Source: an uncultured Lachnospiraceae bacterium
GTDB lineage: Bacteria; Bacillota; Clostridia; Lachnospirales; Lachnospiraceae
Assembly (NCBI GenBank): GCA_947174015.1
Contig: CAMWHJ010000009.1
Span: 1-64,000, forward strand
Direction of reading: 5' to 3'
DNA: 64,000 bases
Shown here: piece after piece, positions 39,001-46,508 of the stretch
Layout of the letters: each line of letters opens with the position of its first letter
How positions within the stretch are numbered: position 1 is the first letter of the stretch
Translations under genes and position numbers: made by a program
The notes under the pieces: model-generated
Database searches by the model: none
Seen by the model: only the letters and a program-made list of their open reading frames with translations
Told to the model about the DNA's origin: nothing

Positions 39001-39159
39001 TCAGCCTTTTATTCTGTGTTTTTCAGTTTTATCTATTTGGACAATTTTACCATCCTGAATAATAAGTGTAATACTTCCATATTTCATATCACTTAACAAT
39101 TCTTCAAGAGTACCTAAATGCGAACTATCCAAAACCTGCTTACTTTCTGTTTCTTTCAT
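39001..39159 (-). CDS. YezD-like small protein (DUF2292)
   Basis: A 52-residue gene with GGAGGCGGATGTGA before the ATG. The C-terminal half reads MKYGSITLIIQDGKIVQID followed by KTEKHR, the signature of the YezD/DUF2292 family (small proteins often found beside sulfur assimilation genes). It lies 36 bases after cysK and before a terminator, so the two are cotranscribed. The function of the family is not established; the repeated association suggests a regulatory or accessory role in sulfur metabolism. Confidence 0.82.
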   Translation of the reverse strand: MKETESKQVLDSSHLGTLEELLSDMKYGSITLIIQDGKIVQIDKTEKHRIKG

Positions 39160-39195
39160 TCACATCCGCCTCCAATCCAGACAAAATCTGTCTGC

Positions 39196-40134
39196 TTAAT
39201 TATTGTTGAACAATGGAGTAGACAAATATCTGTCGCCAGAGTCAGGAAGTAATGCTACAATCGTCTTTCCTTTATTTTCCGGTCTGTTCGCAAGAATCAC
39301 TGCTGCCTTAAGTGCAGCACCAGAAGATATCCCCACAAGGATTCCCTCACTTACTGCAAATGCCTTGCCTTCTGCAAATGCATCCTCATTCTCAATCGCA
39401 ATAATTTCGTCATATACTTCCGTATTAAGAACTTCCGGAACAAATCCTGCACCAATTCCTTGAATCTTATGTGCCCCCGGAGTTCCCTTTGACAAAACAG
39501 GGCTTCCCACCGGCTCAACTGCCACAATTTTCACATCCGGATTCTTTTCTTTTAAGTATTCGCCAACACCCGTGATGGTTCCGCCCGTTCCTACACCGGC
39601 AACAAAAATGTCAACTTTTCCCTCTGTCTGTTCCCAGATTTCCGGTCCTGTTGTAGCCTTATGCACTGCAGGGTTCGCCGGATTCACAAACTGTCCTAAG
39701 ATAACTGCTCCATCAATTTCTTTCGAAAGCTCTTCTGCTTTTGCAATAGCCCCCTTCATTCCCTTGGCTCCTTCTGTGAGCACCAGCTCTGCACCATATG
39801 CCTTTAAAAGATTTCTCCGCTCAACGCTCATGGTATCCGGCAGGGTAAGGATTGCCCGGTATCCCTTTGCCGCTGCAACAGCAGCAAGACCGATTCCGGT
39901 ATTCCCGCTGGTAGGCTCAATAATGGTTGCGCCCTCTTTTAAAAGACCTTTCTTTTCCGCATCCTCAATCATTGCCAATGCAATACGATCCTTCACGGAA
40001 CCCGCCGGATTGAAATATTCCAGCTTTGCAAGAATTGTAGCATCTGCTACGCCTGCTTTCTTCGCATACCCGTTCAGTTTCAGTATTGGGGTTTTTCCGA
40101 TTAACTCCAGTGCACTTTCTTTAATCTGACTCAT
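39196..40134 (-). CDS. cysK: cysteine synthase (O-acetylserine sulfhydrylase)
   Basis: A canonical CysK of 312 residues. Lys48 in NPAGSVKDR binds [34 protein letters not shown] and the GSPVLSKG loop all match housekeeping enzymes that add sulfide to O-acetylserine. The ATG at 40134 has AAGGAGG nine bases upstream; a longer frame starting 12 codons earlier overlaps the leader. It has a consensus promoter with two operator-like palindromes in the leader. It is the conventional partner of CysE, in contrast to the divergent copy within the nitrogenase-like operon. Confidence 0.96.
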   Translation of the reverse strand: MSQIKESALELIGKTPILKLNGYAKKAGVADATILAKLEYFNPAGSVKDRIALAMIEDAEKKGLLKEGATIIEPTSGNTGIGLAAVAAAKGYRAILTLPDTMSVERRNLLKAYGAELVLTEGAKGMKGAIAKAEELSKEIDGAVILGQFVNPANPAVHKATTGPEIWEQTEGKVDIFVAGVGTGGTITGVGEYLKEKNPDVKIVAVEPVGSPVLSKGTPGAHKIQGIGAGFVPEVLNTEVYDEIIAIENEDAFAEGKAFAVSEGILVGISSGAALKAAVILANRPENKGKTIVALLPDSGDRYLSTPLFNNN

Positions 40135-40150
40135 AATGATTTCCTCCTTC

Positions 40151-40194
40151 TTGCCCTGTTTCTTGAGCATATAGGTATACCCAAAAGGTATTCC
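40151..40194 (-). promoter_or_regulatory. conserved leader block shared with metC-like gene, contains ATACC-N5-GGTAT
   Basis: A 44-base block almost identical to 44964-45007 upstream of the metC-like gene. Shared pieces include GCCCTGTTT, GCATATAG, TATACCC and GGTATT. The inverted repeat at 40177-40191 fits the T-N11-A pattern of LysR-type boxes, and a LysR gene lies at 45014. Here, however, the block is downstream of the promoter, in the 5' leader just before the ribosome binding site. Confidence 0.6.
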
Positions 40195-40212
40195 TCCATA
40201 AAATTAATAATT

Positions 40213-40229
40213 CCTATTTATTTGATAGG
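40213..40229 (-). promoter_or_regulatory. CCTAT-N7-ATAGG palindrome downstream of the cysK promoter
   Basis: Same half-sites, spacing and position relative to the -10 box as the site at 29608-29624 before nifS. It is probably an operator for the IscR-like Rrf2 protein encoded in the block. Confidence 0.55.
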
Positions 40230-40256
40230 TTTTATATGCTTTGTTCTATGCTACAA

Positions 40257-40285
40257 ATTATACTTTTTCCTATTTATCTTGTCAA
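40257..40285 (-). promoter_or_regulatory. consensus sigma-A promoter of cysK-yezD
   Basis: TTGACA (40280-40285) and TATAAT (40257-40262) on the minus strand, spacing 17. Confidence 0.8.
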
Positions 40286-40463
40286 TAGATTTTCTCATTT
40301 AAGTTAATAGATTATTCCTTTTACACATGATAGATATTGTCTATGTTCAGGAATGAACCTGGCATATCCTAAAAAAGTATTATATTTCCATCCACCCTTG
40401 TGGTGATATCTGCCAATATCCTCTCCAATGCCATAACCGCACAAGCCCCTGCTTCCTCCTATT

Positions 40464-41234
40464 TTACAAATTTGCAAAATCCAAAAACAGCAGCCGCATT
40501 TTTTCTTCCGTTTCAAAAAATTCATTTTTATGTTCCGTCCCTGTGTACACCTGCTTCCCATCCTGATAGGCAATCAATGTATTCATCGGCACAGGTTCCC
40601 ATACATGGTGGTCAAGCGGTCTGGTAGATATTACAACTGCTTCTCCTTTTTGACATCTGTATAAACTGTTTTGATAATTGGTATGCACATACATCAACTC
40701 CCCATCAACCAAAAGGAGATTCACCTTATTTTCTGGTGTTATTTCGCCAAGAATTTCATCTATCAGTTCAAAGCGCTCCTGCCCGGACAGTTCTTTTTTC
40801 TTCTCCATCTCTGTATTCATTCGGCTTACAATATATGCCAGAATCCGCTCACTGTCCGTTTGCCCCTGTTGGCAATGTGTAAAAGGATTAAGCAAATCGC
40901 AGTCAAAAATCGTCCCATTATGTGCCAGTGTCCATGTCCTGTCACTGTTATCCCGCATGACAAAAGGATGCGTATTTTCGTAATTGAGATTACCTCTTGT
41001 AGCAAGCCTTATATGTGCAATCATTTTATCCGCTTCCACTTTAAATTGTAATCTCTGCCTCAGATAATTACTTTTATGTGAGGCTTCCGGCTGTTTTTCC
41101 AAAGATACTGCATTCCCATAAAAAAATGCCATTCCCCATCCGTTGGGATGTTCCATACCGTGTAAGAAAAATTCCAAAAGAAGCTCATTTAATTCCAGCT
41201 TGCTATGAGAAGTCACACCAAACAATTCACACAT
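40464..41234 (-). CDS. class II glutamine amidotransferase-like protein (EgtC/YafJ type)
   Basis: A 256-residue Ntn-hydrolase. Cys2 (MCELFGV) becomes the N-terminal nucleophile after removal of Met. HIRLATRG, ENTHPF and LAHNGTI are the glutamine-pocket motifs. There is no synthetase domain, as in YafJ and EgtC; EgtC removes a gamma-glutamyl group during ergothioneine synthesis. The ATG directly follows the stop of the glutamate-cysteine ligase gene, so translation is coupled. I infer that it hydrolyses a gamma-glutamyl-cysteine conjugate; a plain glutaminase-like activity is the alternative. Confidence 0.82.
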   Translation of the reverse strand: MCELFGVTSHSKLELNELLLEFFLHGMEHPNGWGMAFFYGNAVSLEKQPEASHKSNYLRQRLQFKVEADKMIAHIRLATRGNLNYENTHPFVMRDNSDRTWTLAHNGTIFDCDLLNPFTHCQQGQTDSERILAYIVSRMNTEMEKKKELSGQERFELIDEILGEITPENKVNLLLVDGELMYVHTNYQNSLYRCQKGEAVVISTRPLDHHVWEPVPMNTLIAYQDGKQVYTGTEHKNEFFETEEKMRLLFLDFANL

Positions 41235-42503
41235 TTATTTTCCCTGCCTCTCCTTTACAAGCTCCAACCCTTTTTTTACATATCCATCTCCAAATTGTTC
41301 TCTGATTCTCCACGCATACCTGTTATCTGCATCTGTAAATTTTTCATATTCAAACTGCAGGATTTCATCCACATCTAACGAAAGTCCATCGTAGAACTCT
41401 TGCATCATTTCAATTACTCTTAATGCTGCATGGGCTACGGAATATATTTCTCCATCTGGTGTCAATATATTGACTGTCTTTAAATCATACCGGGCTGCAT
41501 TCTTAAAATTCTGCACTGCTTGAATCTGGTCCTTTTCGCTGAATGGCTGACCTGGAGTTGCAGCAAGCCAGACCATTAAAAGCTGTGCAAAGGTAATATC
41601 CTTTTCCTCCACACCAGCACTTACAAGAGGATTTAAATCAAACATACGCAGCTCTATATGATTGACGCCATTTCGACACAACGACTCTAAGTTATTTTCT
41701 CCTGCCGGCTTTAACCGTATTGGATAATACAGTTCAGAAGCTGCCTTCAATAACCCCATATCCACATATTTTCGGATACTGTCTGCATATGCGGAAATAT
41801 TATGATAATCCAGAATAGGAGCAAACTCGTTCCAATATCCCATTTCTCCGCATCTGACTGATGCCATTCCCGTAAACACATCCTGATTGAAAATGCCTTT
41901 TTCTACAAATGAGCTGTCCAGAAGAGGACTTGCCGCAGTTACTGCCACAAGCAGCCAGCCATATGCAGCCATTCTCTGTGCAAGTTCCAGATAAAACCTG
42001 TTTTTGTATTCCTGATAATCCATCTCCTTTTGATATTTGAAATCAGCTTCCAGCAGTTTCTCAGAAAAGGAATAATTTACATGGATGCCGGAAAATGTCA
42101 TTTTATACCGTCCATATTTTGCAGACAAATATTCCCTGTATGCAGTTTTTGATACCTCGATGCCTTCAAAAACCGCAACCGGTATGTCACTTTCATTCTC
42201 AATGTAAGGAGGATTGGAAAACGGCCACAGGTATTCTCGTTCCGGCAGGCTTTCTAATCTTTCATAAATACGCCTGTTGTGAAATTCCAGCTCTTCAATT
42301 GCTTCTTTCGCACTGGTATGTACCGATGTGTTAATTTCTGTTTGATTTTCACAGAAGTCCTTTACAATATGCGTATCATCTGTAAATGGATGGGGTGAAT
42401 GGGATAACATACCGTCTTTTTTTATCCTTAAGCTTTCCTTCTCCAGTCCAAAATTCCCTTCTAAGATACGTTTTTTCACATCATGATTTTCTATATGTAA
42501 CAT
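41235..42503 (-). CDS. gshA: glutamate-cysteine ligase, GshA/GshAB N-domain type
   Basis: Joins glutamate and cysteine through the gamma-carboxyl. The 422-residue protein has GNFGLEKESLR at the start, followed by FCENQTEINT and FSGIHVNYSF, motifs of the proteobacterial GshA/GshF ligase domain, and HIELRMFDLNPL further on. The ATP-grasp GshB part of GshAB is absent and no gshB is nearby, so the product should stop at gamma-glutamylcysteine or a related gamma-glutamyl compound. It lies between a C-S lyase and an EgtC-like hydrolase, a combination reminiscent of EgtA-EgtC-EgtE, but no EgtB or EgtD is present. Confidence 0.9.
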   Translation of the reverse strand: MLHIENHDVKKRILEGNFGLEKESLRIKKDGMLSHSPHPFTDDTHIVKDFCENQTEINTSVHTSAKEAIEELEFHNRRIYERLESLPEREYLWPFSNPPYIENESDIPVAVFEGIEVSKTAYREYLSAKYGRYKMTFSGIHVNYSFSEKLLEADFKYQKEMDYQEYKNRFYLELAQRMAAYGWLLVAVTAASPLLDSSFVEKGIFNQDVFTGMASVRCGEMGYWNEFAPILDYHNISAYADSIRKYVDMGLLKAASELYYPIRLKPAGENNLESLCRNGVNHIELRMFDLNPLVSAGVEEKDITFAQLLMVWLAATPGQPFSEKDQIQAVQNFKNAARYDLKTVNILTPDGEIYSVAHAALRVIEMMQEFYDGLSLDVDEILQFEYEKFTDADNRYAWRIREQFGDGYVKKGLELVKERQGK

Positions 42504-42518
42504 TGCATATCTGCCTCT

Positions 42519-43700
42519 CTATTCCTGTATTGCTTTTCTGATTCTTTCCAATGCTTCTGACAGCACACTCCGGGGACAGGCGACATTGATTCTCTGAAAA
42601 CCTCTCCCGCACTCTCCAAATATTTTTCCGCTGTCGAGCCACAACTTTGCTTTATGTATCATGAGATATTCCAGTTTGTCCACGCTAAGCCCTGTCCCCC
42701 TGAAATCAAGCCAGACAAGATAGGTTCCCTCGTGTTCTACCATGCGTACACCATGCAGGTTTTTTGCCACATAGCTTTTTGTATACTCTATGTTCTCTGT
42801 AACATAAGAAAGCATTGCCTGATACCACTCTTCCCCCTGGCTGTATGCCGCTTCGCACGCCACCAATCCCATAACACCAAGCTGGCTTGTGCCTGCCGCA
42901 TCCAGTTCTTTACGAAACTTGTGCTTTAAATCACGGTTCGGGATAAAAATGTTTGACATCATCATACTGGCAAGATTAAAGGTCTTACTTGGCGAAGTAC
43001 AGATAATGCTTATATCCTCATATTCTTTTTTTAAATTTGCAAAGACAAGATGTTTTCCCTTAAATACAAAATCCTGATGAATTTCATCACTGACCACGAT
43101 GACATGATGCTTCACACATATATCACCCAGCCTTGTCAGTTCTTCCCTTGTCCAGACTCTTCCCACCGGATTGTGCGGGCTGCACAGGAAAAACAGCTTA
43201 ATCTGTTCCTCAATAATCTTTTTTTCAAAATCATCAAAATCTATATGATAACAGTTATCCTCTCCCAGATATAATGTGTTGCTTACCACTTTTCTCCCAT
43301 TATCTTTTATCACTTCCGAAAATGGGTAATATACAGGTAATTGGATCAGCACACCATCACCCGGTTCCGTATACGCCTTCACTGCCATAGCCAGTGCAAA
43401 TACAACTCCCGGTGTTTTTACCAGCCATTTTTCCTGTACCTCCCAGTCGTGGTGTTTCTTCATCCAATTCCTTATAATCTCAAAATATGGTGTCTGAACT
43501 TCACTGTATCCAAAGATTCCATGTCTTGCCCGCTCTATCAGGGCATCCTCAATATACGATGAAGTCTCAAAGTCCATATCCGCCACCCACAGTGGCAGCA
43601 CATCCTCCGGCATTCCACGCCTCCCTGCAAAATCATATTTCAGGCATCTTGTACCCTTTCTATTTATTATTCTGTTAAAATCAAGATTTCTTTCAGCCAT
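42519..43700 (-). CDS. patB: PatB/MalY-type cystathionine or cysteine-conjugate beta-lyase
   Basis: PLP enzyme of fold type I, 393 residues. LPLWVADMDFE at the start, SPHNPVGRVW, VVSDEIHQDF and the PLP lysine in SPSKTFNLA are characteristic of the MalY/PatB C-S lyases, which release sulfide or a thiol, pyruvate and ammonia from cystathionine or cysteine conjugates. The ATG overlaps the end of the upstream metC-like gene by eight bases. With the gamma-glutamyl genes downstream it could cleave a cysteine conjugate after glutamate removal, parallel to EgtE; this is inference. Confidence 0.92.
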   Translation of the reverse strand: MAERNLDFNRIINRKGTRCLKYDFAGRRGMPEDVLPLWVADMDFETSSYIEDALIERARHGIFGYSEVQTPYFEIIRNWMKKHHDWEVQEKWLVKTPGVVFALAMAVKAYTEPGDGVLIQLPVYYPFSEVIKDNGRKVVSNTLYLGEDNCYHIDFDDFEKKIIEEQIKLFFLCSPHNPVGRVWTREELTRLGDICVKHHVIVVSDEIHQDFVFKGKHLVFANLKKEYEDISIICTSPSKTFNLASMMMSNIFIPNRDLKHKFRKELDAAGTSQLGVMGLVACEAAYSQGEEWYQAMLSYVTENIEYTKSYVAKNLHGVRMVEHEGTYLVWLDFRGTGLSVDKLEYLMIHKAKLWLDSGKIFGECGRGFQRINVACPRSVLSEALERIRKAIQE

Positions 43701-44859
43701 GCAATTCTCCTTCTATCTCACGAAAAACATTATCAAGTTCATCCAACAAATCTTTTACATCCTCAATTCCTACAGAAAGCCTGAGTGTGCTTTCTGTAAT
43801 CCCATTTCTTTCCCGGATTTCTTTTGGCACATCTGCATGCGTCTGTGTTGTCGGATATGTTATCAGCGTTTCTACACCTCCAAGACTTTCTGCAAACTTA
43901 ATCATACGGACTTTCTCTAAAATTGCCAGTGCAAATTCTTTGCTTTCAAGCTGGAATGTTAGCATCGCACCAAATCCCCTTGCCTGCTTTTTCATGATTT
44001 CATATCCCGGATGCGTGGGAAGCCCCGGATAGATTACCTTTTTCACTACATCTTGTTCTTTCAACCAATTAGCAATCGTTATCGCATTTTTCTGTGACTT
44101 CTCCATACGGATGCCAAGTGTCTTGATTCCACGGAGAACGAGCCAGCTGTCAAACGGCGCAAGCCCTGCTCCTGTCGTCTTGATCAAAAACCGAAACTTC
44201 TCACTGATGTCTTCTCTGTTTGTAACCAAAAAACCAGCCAACGTATCATTATGACCACCAAGATATTTCGTTCCGCTATGTACAACAATATCCGCACCTA
44301 AATCCAATGGATTCTGAAAATACGGTGAAAGGAAAGTATTGTCAACAATCAAAAGCAAATTATGCTTTTTGGCTATTTCCCCAAGCGCCTCTATATCTGT
44401 CACATTCATCATGGGATTGGTGGGAGTCTCAATGTAAATCGCCTTTGTATTCTCACTAATATAACTCTCAACATCTTCTTTATAACAGTCAATACTTGAG
44501 AATGTAATTCCGTTTTTTTCTGATACATTATGAAAAAGCCTTATGCTCCCCCCATAAAGGTCCGCATCCACAATCAAATGATCTCCCTGAGAAAAAAGCT
44601 CCATCATCAAAGTAATTGCTGCCATCCCTGTTGAAAATGCCAATGCATCTAATCCATTTTCCAGCGTTGCCACCACCTTTTCCAAATGCTCCCTTGTAGG
44701 GTTCTGCAGCCTGCTGTAATCATATCCTGTGCTTTTACCCACACCCAAATGTGCATAGGTTGCGGTCTGGTAAATCGGATAGCTCACTGCCCCATAATTG
44801 CTGCTGCATCCCTCTTCTTCTTCCAAATGCAGGCATTTTGTTTCAATTCCTCTTGCCAT
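43693..44859 (-). CDS. trans-sulfuration PLP enzyme (cystathionine gamma-synthase/lyase family)
   Basis: A 388-residue member of the Cys/Met metabolism family. FSTGMAAI, IYIETPTNPMM, IVDNTF and the PLP lysine in HSGTKYLGGHND are all present. The family includes cystathionine gamma-synthase, gamma-lyase, beta-lyase, O-acetylhomoserine sulfhydrylase and methionine gamma-lyase; I cannot choose with certainty, though the length and the lack of the sulfhydrylase insertion favour a lyase or gamma-synthase. It is the first gene of a four-gene operon with patB, gshA and the EgtC-like gene, AATAGGGAGGAAATATT precedes the ATG, and it lies directly after a LysR regulator gene. Confidence 0.9.
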   Translation of the reverse strand: MARGIETKCLHLEEEEGCSSNYGAVSYPIYQTATYAHLGVGKSTGYDYSRLQNPTREHLEKVVATLENGLDALAFSTGMAAITLMMELFSQGDHLIVDADLYGGSIRLFHNVSEKNGITFSSIDCYKEDVESYISENTKAIYIETPTNPMMNVTDIEALGEIAKKHNLLLIVDNTFLSPYFQNPLDLGADIVVHSGTKYLGGHNDTLAGFLVTNREDISEKFRFLIKTTGAGLAPFDSWLVLRGIKTLGIRMEKSQKNAITIANWLKEQDVVKKVIYPGLPTHPGYEIMKKQARGFGAMLTFQLESKEFALAILEKVRMIKFAESLGGVETLITYPTTQTHADVPKEIRERNGITESTLRLSVGIEDVKDLLDELDNVFREIEGELHG

Positions 44860-44963
44860 AATATTTCCTCCCTATTTAGTCAAGTCTTTTTTCCTTATTT
44901 TTCAAGGATTTTTTAGTTCTATATCTCAGATGAATGAGCCAATGAAATGGACATTTCTCCTTT

Positions 44964-45007
44964 TTGCCCTGTTTTTTGGCATATAGTTATACCCGCAGGG
45001 TATTTCC
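44964..45007 (-). promoter_or_regulatory. conserved block upstream of metC-like operon, contains ATACCC-N3-GGGTAT
   Basis: The second copy of the block found before cysK. The perfect inverted repeat ATACCCGCAGGGTAT (44989-45003) has the form of a LysR-type activator site. A weak TTCATT-N17-TATAGA pair begins about 40 bases downstream, which would put the palindrome near -65, the usual place for such activators. Confidence 0.6.
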
Positions 45008-45013
45008 TTCTGA

Positions 45014-45931
45014 TTAATCTAAAGATTTATTCTTGTATTTTGCTATTTCTTCCAAATACTTCTGTCCTATCGCACTTAACGGTGCGTCTTTTCTTGATAT
45101 ATATCCAATCGTCATCCGTTCCTCTGATTTCAGTTTTATGGCACAATAATCCTTTCCATTCAAATCTTCACATATGATACCGGAGCATAAAGTAAATCCG
45201 TTCAGCCCAACCATAAGATTTAACAAAGTAGCCCTATCATTGGCACGGATAAATCTTTTGTACTGATAGGTACTTAAAACCTCTTCTGCAAAGTAGAAGG
45301 AATTGTGTTCCCCTTGTGCAAATCCAAGACATGGGTACTCATCCAGTTCCTCTAATGCTATTTCTTTCCTTTGTGCCAGTGGATGTCCTTTCCACATATA
45401 TACATATACACCACATTCCAGCAATGGCTGAAACTGCAGTTCATACTCCGCAAACAACTTATATAATACATTCCTGTTAAAATCATTCAGATAAAGAACA
45501 CCGATTTCGCTTTTGTGGTTCTTGACATTCTCAATGACTTCATGGGTTTTCGTCTCATGCACCTCAAATTCATACTCATCCATTCCATACTGCTTCACAA
45601 GTTCCACAAATGCATTTACCGCAAACGTGTAGTGCTGCATGGATACGCTGAATGTCTTTTTTACCTCTGTGTGTGAAATATATTTTGCGTCTAATAGCTC
45701 ATACTGTTCCATCACGGATTTTGCATACCCGATAAATTCCGTACCTTTTATCGTCACGGTAATCCCGTTTTTTGACCGTATAAATATGTCAAATCCTATC
45801 TCCTTTTCCAATGAGCGAATTGCTGCGGAAAGGCTTGGCTGGGATATAAAAAGTACCTTTGCTGCATCATTCAATGAATTTTGCCCTGCTACCGTAATCA
45901 CATATTTTAACTGAACTAATGTCATTTTCAT
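45014..45931 (-). CDS. LysR-family transcriptional regulator of sulfur genes
   Basis: A 305-residue LysR protein: an N-terminal winged helix (FISQPSLSAAIRSLEKEIG, IRSKNGITVT) and a two-lobed periplasmic-binding-like sensor domain. The gene is upstream of and in line with the metC-like operon; its stop codon is six bases from the conserved ATACCC-N3-GGGTAT block. Related clostridial and streptococcal regulators (CmbR, YtlI) control cysteine and methionine genes and often sense O-acetylserine. The gene product would connect the cysE product to expression of the operon; this is inference from context. Confidence 0.9.
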   Translation of the reverse strand: MKMTLVQLKYVITVAGQNSLNDAAKVLFISQPSLSAAIRSLEKEIGFDIFIRSKNGITVTIKGTEFIGYAKSVMEQYELLDAKYISHTEVKKTFSVSMQHYTFAVNAFVELVKQYGMDEYEFEVHETKTHEVIENVKNHKSEIGVLYLNDFNRNVLYKLFAEYELQFQPLLECGVYVYMWKGHPLAQRKEIALEELDEYPCLGFAQGEHNSFYFAEEVLSTYQYKRFIRANDRATLLNLMVGLNGFTLCSGIICEDLNGKDYCAIKLKSEERMTIGYISRKDAPLSAIGQKYLEEIAKYKNKSLD

Positions 45932-45977
45932 TCTCCTATAATTCCTATCAATATAGTATGTTAATATTTTTTATATA

Positions 45978-46160
45978 TTATACCATCAAAAGAAACTTTT
46001 GCATAATTCTTTTTTCCTTCCGATGGTTATAGTTTTTAACAATATAAAAAGCTGTCAGATAGCTGCTTCCTTTCTCATCTTTATATATCTGACAGAAGTC
46101 ATGAGCAATCACCTGAATTTTTTCTCTTGCCTTTGCAATTCGTTCTTGTGCTCTGCTCAT
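45978..46160 (-). CDS. small hypothetical protein
   Basis: A 60-residue frame starting MSRAQERIAKAREK, with CAAAGGGG eight bases before the ATG. It has a Lys/Arg-rich start and end and an amphipathic middle (YLTAFYIVKNY). I recognise no family. It is separated from the LysR gene by 46 bases on the same strand. It is probably a real small gene, but the evidence is only the ribosome binding site and composition. Confidence 0.35.
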   Translation of the reverse strand: MSRAQERIAKAREKIQVIAHDFCQIYKDEKGSSYLTAFYIVKNYNHRKEKRIMQKFLLMV

Positions 46161-46508
46161 GAAATAGCCCCTTTGTGATAAAGTTTTTTCTTTAGTTTAC
46201 CTTATCATTTGCAATGTGGCTATTTTTTACTATTTTGTGCGAAAAAATTTTACCTTTCACAGCTATCCTCTCATCTATTAATTTGCTTTTTTTCTACATT
46301 TCATATAAAATAAGCATATATGCAAAATTAAATGATGATTTTGTTACATATTATGCTAATTATGGTCAACATGCCATTATATGCCAATTAAAGCAAAATG
46401 AAGCCGCCTGTTACAGCTGTTGAATAAAAATGCATTTTCACTTTTTTCACAGCATTGGGACTGCAATGTTTATTTATTGGTGTTGACATAAATTGAAGGA
46501 GGTATTGT
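46161..46508. other. 348-base AT-rich spacer, nothing recognised
   Basis: Divergent intergenic region between a small minus-strand frame and the TerD-VWA gene. It has long A/T runs. TTGACA at about 46484 lies too close to the next start codon to be its -35 box. I see no gene, RNA or repeat in it. Confidence 0.4.

Noticed and set aside
39572..40129. 185-codon plus-strand open frame opposite cysK
   Set aside because: It is the antisense of a well-conserved gene, has no ribosome binding site, and its composition mirrors codon bias of the real gene. The same applies to long plus-strand frames opposite aspS (4039-4587) and ppk1 (15579-16046).
40304..40573. 89-codon minus-strand frame overlapping the end of the EgtC-like gene
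   Set aside because: It overlaps a conserved coding region in another frame and has no ribosome binding site. A short coding-like stretch (VMALERILADITTRVDG) in this spacer may be a remnant but is too short to call.
40464..44859. Ergothioneine biosynthesis operon
   Set aside because: Only EgtA-, EgtC- and EgtE-like functions are present; there is no EgtB sulfoxide synthase and no EgtD methyltransferase, and the oxygen-dependent step does not fit the inferred anaerobe.
44860..45013. SAM riboswitch upstream of the metC-like gene
   Set aside because: The leader contains the LysR-like palindrome but none of the conserved SAM-I kink-turn or P1-P4 elements that I could recognise.
46214..46423. 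70-codon plus-strand frame before the TerD-VWA gene
   Set aside because: No ribosome binding site, biased AT-rich composition, and no resemblance to any family.
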